From Semisulcospira habei (Eukaryota; Mollusca; Gastropoda; Semisulcospiridae): DNA of 64,000 bases. The DNA lies in assembly GCA_036245525.1 (NCBI GenBank), contig BTPG01000005.1, positions 211,211,416 to 211,275,415 on the forward strand, read 5' to 3'. A program made the translations under genes and the position numbers. Each line of letters starts with the position of its first letter. Within the stretch, counting starts at the first letter, position 1. Shown in pieces: positions 10,405-19,476 of this stretch. The notes under the pieces were generated by a model. The model was not told where the DNA came from. It saw nothing but the letters and a program-made list of their open reading frames with translations, and did no database searches.

Positions 10405-11079
10405 GAGAGTGGATCCGTTATTCTTTCTTGTTTTTTGACCGCAGGAGAAGATGCCCGTTGACCGCGGCTAGCCAACTGGGGTTGCGAGGGGACGAGCTTT
10501 GGTTAGGCCACCTTTTCTAGGCCCCTCTCCGTGTGGAGCAAGCAGTGCTGTCCCTAGAGAAGGCTGCTTGGTCGTGCAGGGTGTGCCGAGTGATGTTGTC
10601 ATCCCCAGGTCAACATCAGGCGACCAATATCCTGAACCGCCTGCATGCAGGTTTGAGACTGCGGCTTCCAGTGACATCTTTCACCTGCCGTTTCGCCCCT
10701 CGCCCGTCGCTACAGGACTTGGAATGGTCAGTGTCATGGTCCGTGGACGTTTCCTAAAGCCTGCGCGGTGGAGCTTTTTGGTGGAGTGCAGTGTGCGCAG
10801 TACTGGCCCCACCCTTTAAACCCTTGGTTCATCTGCCATGGCCTAGCAAGCTGGGACGATGGCATCGAGGTCCTCGGGTCGTAGGTTTTATATCAGACTG
10901 TCCTTGTCCTAGTCTCTGGCTCAAAAGCCTTCCCCGGAGACACGGGGGCTTTGATGTCAGGGGTTTCCTCCCTTAGCCTTTCCGCAGCCAAGCGGCCAGG
11001 CCTGCAAGGCAGCAGGCGACCCGTGGAGGGCGGGGTCGTCTATGTCCCGTGCAGATGTGAACATCTGCCCACTGCCCAT

Positions 11080-11490
11080 ATAACGCGTAAGTATAATACT
11101 AATTAATATCATTAGTTACAAATTACACAACATCCAGATAATGCTCATCTCCGACACAGTTTATCTCTCAGCTGTCGAGGCACACTGGTTATTTCCCTCT
11201 ATTTTCTCCTGCGCTAATAAGCGCATCGAATGGAGGGAAACAACCAGTGTGCTGTTGAGGATGACTACTTCCACGCGATAGAACAACACCGATTTAGACG
11301 TATTCAGGACTACAGCCATATTGGGGCGTATCTTCCAGCGACATTATATCCGGTTTCATTTGAAAATCGTTTTCACTTTGGTGTTGGTCAGATGCTGTGA
11401 AGAATCATTGACTGGACGCACGAACATTGTTGTACACGGGCCTCACCGTAGCTGAGTTCTTCAAACCACAGTTTGCCTACTTTCATGAGG
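11080..11490 (+). repeat. Right part of the repeat split by the LINE
   Basis: Homologous to 29280-29645. Contains the second target-site duplication (11080-11092) and an inner hairpin, 11182-11252, with arms CACACTGGTT and AACCAGTGTG. The second copy lies directly upstream of TLR 2. Confidence 0.8.
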
Positions 11491-11512
11491 TACGTTTGCG
11501 ATAATATATTAA

Positions 11513-12170
11513 TTAACTCGTTCAATCGACACACCACAGCAAGACATGGATCGAGCATGATAGTTTAAGGGTTGTGGGGCGGTCCGTGGCGCAGTGGTTA
11601 AGTCGCCTGCCACCAATGCCAAAGGTGCGAGATTCGATACCGGGTTCCGGCGTCGGACTTTTCTCCTCTGGTAAATGTCACCGTTAATTCGGGCGGACCG
11701 TCGGGGGTTCTTTCTCTTAGTACTCCGGTTCTTCCACCCCCCCCCCCCCCGCCCCCCCACACACACACACACTTTGGTACCGGTTTCAGGCCACTTTACA
11801 AATTTCAAATACAAGCTATCAAAAAGCTCTGTAACTTCAGTAGCTGAACTGGCCATTCAGTTCGTCTGTCTTGTACTGTGTTTGCCTTAAATGGCGTAAA
11901 TCCGTGTCTGTTACGTGAGTGTGCGTGTTGGGTTTCAGTTCGCGGCGCTTTGAGTCGATTTGCCCAAAATTGAGAAAAAGCGCTTATATAATAACGGTAT
12001 TATAATTATTTATTTTTTTCTGCCAGAAAAGCTTGTCACACATAGGCACCAAGCTATTCTAGCACCACCCTTGAACAATGATGCTCCATTTGTCTCTTGA
12101 ATTGTAATACAGTCCTTCAGAGGGCAGACTTAAAATTGGTGGATTTTGGTCCTGGGGCAGAATGTGTTAA
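11513..12170. mobile_element. TTAA-bounded MITE, family 1, split by a SINE
   Basis: The left half (11513-11576) begins TTAACTCGTTC and runs through ATGGATCGAGCATGATAG. The right half (12021-12170) resumes with TGCCAGAAAAGCTTG, passes the inverted arm, and ends CAGAATGTGTTAA. Joined, the halves match other flavour-B family 1 copies (42201, 45764). The SINE between them interrupts the hairpin arm. Confidence 0.8.
11577..12020 (+). mobile_element. tRNA-derived SINE
   Basis: Starts with a tRNA-like head with internal pol III boxes: A box TGGCGCAGTGG and a B-box region GGTGCGAGATTCGATACC. It continues with a body shared with the copies at 33374, 35463 and 41125 (GTCACCGTTAATTCGGGCGG, then TTTGGTACCGGTTTCAG). 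The 3' end carries AAAGCGCTTATATAATAA and a TTA/T-rich tail. A run of C and CA repeats lies inside the body (11740-11773). Confidence 0.85.
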
Positions 12171-12724
12171 GAAACTATTCATGAAAATTGATGTGATGCG
12201 AAAGTGTGCGAACAAACAGGCTACGATTTTCTGTCATGTGTCGCATTATTTAGTGTTTCACGTAGCACTCGCGTTTAATGTAACGTTCGACAACTTGAAA
12301 TGTCATTGATGTAGCAAACAGTTCACTTGAAAACCAAACAATTTGGTGTGTGCCAAAAAAGGCTATGCTTTGTCAGGCAAGGTCAGAATCCATTAAGAAA
12401 CCGTTTATTTATTATTTTGTAAAATTTATTTATTATATTTCTTGTTTTTGCATATACAACATACACATAAAACAGTTACAATGTTACAACAGTTACAGTA
12501 ATCTTTGAATTATATATACAAAACACTGTAAACAAGACTCAGAACATTTAGCCCGCAGTGTTAGTTAAGGGTAACATCTCAATGGATTAACATCGGGCTC
12601 GGCTGCAGACATGGAGATGGAGACCCCGTGTCCCCTTATATCTTCGTAATGTGTGTAGAAATATCAGCGCTAATCATAAGATATAATACAAATATTAAAG
12701 GTATTTTATACGTGACTCAAAGAA
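12171..12724. other. No gene seen
   Basis: AT-rich sequence, with short TTA repeats at 12405-12440. A 70-codon frame at 12097-12309 begins inside the MITE and is not supported. Confidence 0.5.
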
Positions 12725-13230
12725 CAATGCAGTTTGCGGACGACACACATATTTTTCTTTAAAGAGGTAAACAAGAAAAACTCCACCATCAGATATTTGC
12801 CACAAGTTAAATTAAACTGGAACCCGTCAGAGGTCAAAGTCTGAGACATTTGGCTGATACATGATGTAACCCATTCAGCCCTGACGCACTACAGCAGGAG
12901 ATGGATCGACCATGATAATTCAAGGGTAGCGCCAGGTTAGCTTGGCGCCGACAGGCGCCAAGCTAATCTGGCACTACCCTTGAATTATCATTTTCGATCC
13001 ATCTCCTGCAACTGGTGCATAGTCATTAGATGACGGCTACACAATTTTAGAAATCCGACCGTCGGGCTGAATGAGTTAAAGAGCTGTCATCTTGGAAATG
13101 TTAAGGACACGTGTACTGAGATAAAAATGCTCATGAAAACGTGGCCAGAGAGGCCATTACACGGGTAAGCAGAGTCGCTGGGTGAAAATCATTGATCTTA
13201 TCAAAACTGGTCCACCTATGGATTTTACTC
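12725..13230 (+). pseudogene. Tx1/L1-like LINE reverse transcriptase ruin, first part
   Basis: Translates with stops but keeps QFADDTHIFL, the RT catalytic box, near 12725. After the MITE at 12866-13080 it keeps a SLILSKLVHLWILLS-like segment typical of the RT thumb of Tx1/L1-clade elements. The coding sense continues after the 3.26-kb insertion at 16501. The paralogous copy is 25993-26498. Confidence 0.7.
12866..13080. mobile_element. Family 1 MITE inside the LINE ruin
   Basis: Ends GTAACCCATTCAGCCC and GGGCTGAATGAGTTAA. The left TTAA is mutated to GTAA here but intact in the unit 2 copy at 26132. The inner hairpin has arms AGGTTAGCTTGGCGCC and GGCGCCAAGCTAATCT. It is present in both units, so it was inserted before the duplication. 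Confidence 0.85.
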
Positions 13231-14127
13231 AGTGTAACCGGGTTAGGTTATCAGATGATAATCAGGTCAAGAAATGAGGGAGGCAACAACGTCGAAGACA
13301 GGGGTCGCTGTGACATGTCTTTATTGCAGTGTAGAAAACTGAAGAAACTGAAGAAACTGAAGAAACAGCGCCTACAAATGAAACAATGGCTCAACATTAC
13401 AAATCATAATAACTCCCATATATAACATCAAAAAAATATCTAAAATCAACCATGGCATTATATCAAAAGTCTAACTATCTATACCAAGCAATATCATCTT
13501 AAATGTCAAAGTAAACTAACTTTTACATAATCCTAGCATGTCATCATGTGAAGTATCAAAATCAAATAAATCAACAAATCAACACAAAAGAAAATCTTAA
13601 AATATAATCAACGCAAAAGAAAACATCAAAATAATTAATGAACTATTCTACTGTATGCGCAACCAGCCAAACTTTGAGTCAACGATAAATCGAATATCAA
13701 TACTAATTCAGAGAGCAAAATAAAACGAGGATATAATAAGAAACCTAATACTGGGCACCGCAGACACGCATATCATCTAAAGATTTATTAGCATTCATTC
13801 CTCGTACACAGTCATACACAATGACAACACTCTCATACATACGCTATACCAGCTCAGTTACACTCTCAGGCAACCTTGGGTACAGAGGGATATGAAGTGG
13901 CATCCACACGCTCACACACACTAGCACAACTCATCATTCACATCCGTCCGTAATGACAACACAAACAGCCTGGGTCTAAACTAGTATAAAACAGGGAGGC
14001 AAAATGCATATGTAAAACTAGGTGCATGTGTAGAGAGCGAAAGAATATGAAAACATCCTCACAAAACAAAAGAGAAGGGGGATCTTATGCACCATAATAA
14101 TTCACTGGCCCGCAGAATTACAGTGTT

Positions 14128-14600
14128 GATCTGCGATCCCGGACCACGCGACACTAGGCCGCGGGGTGCAAAATCACAGACCAGCACCACAAAATTCTCA
14201 CCGGACCTGGTGGTCGGAGTACACTCATCTGCAATTCCGGACCCCACGACACCAGGCCGCAAGATGCCGAATTGCAGATCAGTACCATGTGAACGTTATT
14301 AGTCTGGTGGGCAGGCTCATGTGTTCATCTGCGGTTCCGGACCGAACGACTCTAGGCCGAACGATGCAAAATCGCAGACCAGCACAACAGTGATATAACT
14401 CAGCAATTGTCAAGTCAAGCTAATGTGTCAATCTGCGATTCTGGACTGACAACTCTAGGTTGCCAAATGCAGAGTCACAGACCAGCACGAACAGTGATAT
14501 AACTCAGCAATTGTCAAGTCAAGCTAACGTGTCAATCTGCGATTCTGGACTGACAACTCTAGGTTGCCAAATGCAGAGTCACAGACCAGCACGAACAGTG
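14128..14600 (+). repeat. ~100-bp tandem repeat, about five copies
   Basis: Each copy runs from ATCTGCGATTCCGGACC-like to AAATCGCAGACCAGCAC-like sequence. The last two copies are almost identical, with a 104-bp period (14401 and 14505); the first three are more diverged. The ends of each unit are partly inverted repeats of one another, so each could form a stem-loop. Copy 2 has perfect CTGCAATTC / GAATTGCAG arms. Confidence 0.75.
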
Positions 14601-16490
14601 GAGGGGGCAGAAAAGAGGAAGAGCATAGGCATGCCATAAGCATGACAAAAGTCCATAAACGATAATATAATTGCCTCTATTTGGCATTGCTGTCGGTTGG
14701 CTTCTAAAAGAATCTAAGTACTTATAGAATGTCCTTAAGTCAATAAGCCGCTTCCACAGGCTTAGGGCAAAATGAGTGGGAAACTGCTCCCCTTATCAAC
14801 GATGTCAACAGTGTGTAAAGGTAAAATTTATAAAGTACCTATTCCTCTCACTAAACGCTGAAGAATGTAAAGGGGTAACTTATTTAGAGCAGGGGCAGGT
14901 CCCGCCGATAAAAAACACAATTAAAAGGAAAAGGGGAGTGTGGGGGAGTGACTTCCAAATATAAACAAGCCAACCGGAAGCAGACGCCAAGCAGAAACAA
15001 AATGGCTGCGCATACTAAATATAAGTGTGACGTCACGCTAACAGCGTCCCAGCCCATGTGGTACGCACTATTCGGCTAAAAGCTATGCATGTCAAAGTGA
15101 GGAAAAATAGGAGGGACATGAAAGCCTACATGATCAAATTAACACTATAGTATAATCATAAAAGCAACGTGAAGAGGATAGCAAGGAACATGAAAGCCTA
15201 ATCACAACAATCTCTGTCAGACAAGACAACATTTCAACATTTCCTACAACGATGCCAACATAATTTAGCATCACTGGAGCAAATGGTAATCAATCTCATT
15301 GTACAAGAAAACTCAAAGCTATCCAAAGGCAGAAGAATTAAATCAGAGTACACATTACCTTTATGCTGTTTTGCCCCAGAATAATTCTGTCACAAAATTC
15401 CGATCTCCATCGGAAGACAAATGCTACAGTACGAGAAGTGACAAAATTAGAAATCACTGAAATCCACTATCGCAACAAAGTTACACAAAGTTCCAGCTGC
15501 CAAAAATGGCTACAAAGTTGCCGTGAAGGCACTCTCAACAATTACATCTTCAGCAGCTTACTCCTAACTCTAGGGCAAAACTTGCATAAAGGCACTGATA
15601 TAAATTAGGCATAATTTCATCAATCAACAAAGTCCAAGACCAAAAATACAGAGCTACTTACAGAGCTAAGAGGGAGTCGACATTGTAGTTCTTCTTAGTT
15701 GTATCGTCATAGCGGCACGAGTCAGTGGTCTGTGGCAAACGGCTGAGTGGTACTGACCGCAAGCGCGCAACGGAAGGGCTTTATATACGGCAGGCGCGGG
15801 TCGCAAAGAAAGCACCACTCGCGTGTTTCCAGAATTCGGGGTTTTTGGAGCCGGGAAGCTGAAATTTGTGTTTCCCCACATTCGGTTTTCTGACCATAGA
15901 TCTGATACTACTGAACCTAGAAGCTTGCGGTTTGTTGCTAACGAAAGATCCGCAATTGTAGTTTCACTAGTATCAGACATTGATTTGATTAAAGACGGCT
16001 AAAATTAATTATGAATTTTTAAACGACTTTTCTTCGTCGACCTGGTCGGTGTAAAAGGTGCAAACTCCCAAAATAATGTTTAACCCAAAATCGATTGGAC
16101 TAGAAATAGATTACAAAATGAAAGAGACTATCATGCTGAATCTTATGGATCTTGGTTTAAAATGATCGGTACAGGCATTGAGGAGATATTCAACTTAGAA
16201 TGCCTCATTAGAAACACAAGCTATTATCGCCATTGTAGGCACCGGATGCTAGAACAAAAGCCACGAGGCGGCTGACGCGGTTGCGTCCCCTGAATAGACA
16301 CTGAATACCTAGTGGTCTAGAAGTAAGCCAGAGGGGTCGGACTAACACAGGCATCAATGAAAACAATACCTTGCGAGGCCTTACATTGAATGAAAACCAC
16401 TGAACAATAATACACACCACTTTTGCAAACCAAGTCGCGATGCAACAAACGAAATTACATTAGATGGGTTATGAGAGCCGGGTGTACCCG
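14601..16490. other. Remainder of the 3.26-kb element, no gene recognised
   Basis: Non-coding-looking sequence inside the TGT...ACA element. Short frames at 15363-15608, 15666-15980 (minus) and 16208-16420 (minus) show no known domain. Confidence 0.5.
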
Positions 16491-16674
16491 GTCACATCAG
16501 TAACAAAGCTGATAAACTGGTTGCAGAGTTGAAAACACTGTGCTTCCAAAAAAAAAAAAAAGGACAAAATAAGCAGAAAGGTTGCAACAAGAGCTCTACA
16601 AAACAGAAAAATGGGTATTCCAAATTTAAAGCAGTATTATTATAAGAGCGTTGAAAATTAGCTGGATCAGAAAA

Positions 16675-16849
16675 TTAACTCATTCAGCCTGAAGGCCGTA
16701 TTTCCCAAACTTCGAGGCGTCATCTAATGACTATGTACCAGTTGCAGAAGATGGATCGACCATGACAATTCTAGGGCAGTGCCAGATTAGCTTGCTTTGA
16801 CATGGTCGACCTATCTCCTGCTGTAGTGGGTCAGGGCTGAATGGGTTAA
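16675..16849. mobile_element. Family 1 MITE, hairpin arm deleted
   Basis: TTAACTCATTCAGCC at the left and GGGCTGAATGGGTTAA at the right. The left arm ends CCAGATTAGCTTGC; most of the right arm is missing. The same deletion is in the unit 2 copy at 26668-26842, so it predates the duplication. Confidence 0.85.
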
Positions 16850-17300
16850 ACAAACATGTTTTTACACAGATCCAGATCTCAGGCAACTGGACAAACGTGC
16901 TCTAGAGTTATACAACAAAATAAAGCAAACAAATTTGTTCTGGAAAGATGTTCTGAGCGTTTATAAGGAGTTTAGGTGCAAAGTGGAACCAAATACGCCA
17001 CAAGAAGTGTTGGCGGAGCCCGTCTTTTTCAATAATAATATTAAGATTGGAAACAAATGTATTTTGTATAAACAATTGGCCCCTAAAAGGATATATTGCA
17101 CTGGACAGCTCTATAATGAAGTTGGCCAGCCGAGGAAGTATACTGAATTTCAAGCTATCCCCAAATATATTCGCAACACTAACATCCACATTAAAAATAA
17201 CGATATGAATGAAAAACTGAAATCCGTACATCTCCTTTACTCAGTGCAAAAGGGCTCAAAACGTTACTACAAAATCTTGACAACGAATAACAAAAATCCA

Positions 17301-17447
17301 CAAAGCCTAGATACATGGGATACAGAACTAAGCTGTGATATGGACTGTACAAAGCCTAGATACATGGTATACAGAACTAAGCTGTGATATGGACTGGACA
17401 AAGCCTAGATACATGGGATACAGAAATAAGCTGTGATATGGACTGGA
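17301..17447 (+). repeat. 49-bp tandem triplication
   Basis: Three copies of a unit starting CAAAGCCTAGATACATGG at 17301, 17350 and 17399. Unit 2 has a single copy at about 27290, so the triplication is specific to unit 1. Confidence 0.85.
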
Positions 17448-18239
17448 AGAAAACTTTACAGAACCTGCAACAGATAACAGATATCAAACTGAAGTGGTTT
17501 TAGACGAGAATTATTTATAGAATAATTGGCACAAATAAAATAATGCAAAAATTGGTATCGAAGTTCAGATAATTGTATTTTTTGAATGATCGACAAAGAA
17601 AGTATTGAATATATATTTTGGAAATGTGGTTATGAACAATCCTTTTGGGTAAACTTAGCAAGCGTTATGGGTGGAAAATGTGATAACGTAGGTCGTTTCA
17701 GTTTCAGTGAAAGACTAATACCTTTGGGAAACGATATTAATTTTAAAAAGACAAAGTTTTGGATTTGATAATAATGATGGCAGAATTCTATATTCATAAA
17801 TGCAGAACAGGGAGGAGAAGGCCAAGGTTGCGGCATTTTTGTAGAGAACTGAAAGAGAGGTATAACATTGAAAAGCACAACACAAAACTGAACATGGAAC
17901 TCTCAGACTTTACAATCAAATGGGCACATTATGAACAATTTACTAACAGATTGTTAACTTGTTAGTCCAAAATATCTGAAGCAAACTTGGTGTTTATTCA
18001 TCTGTTTGTTCTATGTACGTAAGTTGATTGTATCGGCGTTTGTTTTCGGGCTGCATGTTCTAATAAGCCGTTTATTGCGTAGATCAGACGATGTCCCATT
18101 CTGCGTCTGTTCTCTGAGTTTTACACGTGTGCCTGCTTGCTTTGGTGCTCATGTTACAGCCATGGGAACATGATGAATTCCTGCAAATTATCACGTTCAC
18201 GTCACAAATTTCATTCGACAAATTTCTTCATAGTTTCGT

Positions 18240-18452
18240 TTGTCTTTATTTTCATTGTGTCCCTAGGTTTAAATTCACACTTTTGGAGTTGTCCTCTGAA
18301 GACTGTATTAAGGAGACAGATCGACCAAGATAGTTCAAGGACGGTGCCAGAACAGCTTGGCGCCTATCCGCGCTAAGCTATTCTGGAACCACCCTTGAAC
18401 TATCATGGTCGCCCCCTATCGTGTGTGTTGTGTCGGGGCTGAATGAGTTAAT
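18240..18452 (-). mobile_element. Family 1 MITE, flavour B, reversed
   Basis: Hairpin arms around GCCAGAACAGCTTGGCGCC and the inverted copy, with CCTCTGAAGACTGTATTA (reverse of the flavour-B outer arm) to the left and GGGCTGAATGAGTTAA at the right end. The left TTAA is not clear. Paralogous copy: 28140-28343. Confidence 0.75.
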
Positions 18453-18516
18453 CACAAACGGAAATAGTTACATCGACGTATTCTACATGTACAGTTATAC
18501 TTGTGTACTGATCTCT

Positions 18517-19245
18517 GCCCGAGCATGCTATTTCCACCTCCGTCACATCAGTCAGATCAGAAAATACCTCACCACCGAAGCTGCAACCAAACTTGCTGTC
18601 TCTCTCATCTTATGTCGCATCGACTATTGCAACTCCCTCCTTTCCGGCCTCCCTCACTCCACCACTTTCACTCTCCAACGCGTCCAGAACAACGATGCCC
18701 GCCTCGTCCTCAGAAAGAAGAAATCCGACCACATCACTCCCCTGCTCAAAGTCCTTTATTGGATTCCCCATCCCCCAAAGCATGCAATACAAGATTCTGT
18801 CTCTCTGCTACAAATCCCTTAACAACTGCGCTCCTGCCTATCTCTCCAACTTACCCCTATACACCTCCCCGCTCCCTCCGCTCCGCCTCCGACCCTCTCC
18901 GCCTCCACTTCCCCCTCACCAAACTCAGCACTTTCGGCCCCCGCTCCTTCTCCGTCTACGGTCCATCCACCTGGAACACTCCCCCACTCTCTTCCGTCAG
19001 AAACACTCTCTCTCTCTTTCTTCCAGTCCGTCATCAAAACTCACCTCTTTCAACAGTTGTAGCACTATAACGCAAACACGCTCCCCAACCTAAGCTGACT
19101 ATCGTAATTTATTTGTGGTACGAGAGTCATTGTTAAAAGCGTGCGCATGCATGCGCGAGATGTGAGTGCGAACTTAGACTTATAATTATGATATGATAAG
19201 CGCATTATAAATACCGTAAGTATTATTTATTATTATTATTATTTT
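18517..19245 (+). pseudogene. CR1-like LINE 3' end, 5' truncated
   Basis: Encodes the last part of a CR1/Rex1-like reverse transcriptase: CYFHLRHISQIRKYLTTEAA, then SLILCRIDYCNSLLSGLP, then QRVQNNDARLVLRKKKSDHI. Frameshifts follow. The 3' UTR ends in GATAAGCGCATTATAAATAC followed by a TTA-rich tail. The same family is present at 28497-29206 and, longer, at 48172-50480 on the minus strand. Confidence 0.8.
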
Positions 19246-19476
19246 AAACTTTTGGGCTCTAGGTCCAAAAAGGCCAGTACGCAAATGCAGAGAAATGCAA
19301 TCTAATCTCCTGTCAGGGAAGCCTTTCTAGTAAACGCAGAAAAATATTTATTTTGTTTTCATTTTCAGTTCAGCGCAATTAACTGGGTGAGAGTTATCCT
19401 GAATGTGAAGGACACGGATAACATTCTCTGATATTACGCCGCTTAACAACAATCTCTGATATTACGCTGCTTAACA
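19246..19476 (+). promoter_or_regulatory. TLR 1 5' region: likely 5' UTR with splice acceptor and 28-bp repeat
   Basis: A pyrimidine-rich tract followed by AG at 19367-19368 (TTTTGTTTTCATTTTCAG) looks like a 3' splice site, so the 5' UTR may begin in an upstream exon. Two 28-bp repeats (19422, 19450), containing CTCTGATATTACG, run directly into the start codon; the final base of the second repeat is the A of the ATG. The block is conserved upstream of TLR 2. Confidence 0.55.

Larger units (their letters stand above)
7145..11079 (-). mobile_element. RTE-like non-LTR retrotransposon (LINE), nearly full length
   Basis: Flanked by the 13-bp direct repeat ATAACGCGTAAGT at 7132-7144 and 11080-11092; the uninserted paralogous site is at 29280-29292. 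On the minus strand the element has ~675 bp of 5' leader (11079-10405), an endonuclease plus reverse-transcriptase reading frame in two pieces (10404-8329 and 8317-7178), and a very short 3' tail. There is no poly-A. The close match of the two target duplications suggests a fairly recent insertion. The clade is uncertain: endonuclease and RT motifs resemble RTE-type proteins often annotated as craniofacial development protein 2-like. Confidence 0.9.
13233..16496. mobile_element. 3.26-kb TGT...ACA element with 4-bp target duplication
   Basis: Flanked by TCAG at 13229-13232 and 16497-16500. The paralogous site at 26495-26498 has a single TCAG with no insert, so both edges are exact. Termini are TGTAACCGGG and CCCGGTCACA, an imperfect ~11-bp inverted repeat. 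No transposase or reverse transcriptase is recognisable. It carries a ~100-bp tandem repeat (14128-14600). A 104-codon minus-strand frame at 15666-15980 has no domain I know. Candidate origins are a non-autonomous Ginger-like DNA element (known for 4-bp duplications and TGTNR ends) or a long solo LTR; neither is proved. Confidence 0.8.
16501..17970 (+). pseudogene. Tx1/L1-like LINE ruin, C-terminal part
   Basis: Continues the ruin from 13230. Translation shows GIPNLKQYYY, then FWKDVLSVYKEF with a following PNTPQEVLAEPVFFNN segment (16935-17387). A zinc-binding RT-associated segment follows, EYIFWKCGYEQSFWVNL, at about 17586-17768. The order matches the C-terminal region of Tx1/L1-clade ORF2 proteins. 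Frames are broken by the MITE at 16675-16849, by a 49-bp triplication (17301-17447) and by frameshifts. The protein would be non-functional. Paralogous copy: 26499-27860. Confidence 0.75.

Noticed and set aside
11577..11650. Functional tRNA gene at the SINE head
   Set aside because: The same head occurs in four copies followed by the same non-tRNA body, which defines a SINE.
15666..15980. 104-codon minus-strand frame as a transposase or gag gene
   Set aside because: No recognisable motif, too short for either; kept only as part of the 3.26-kb element.
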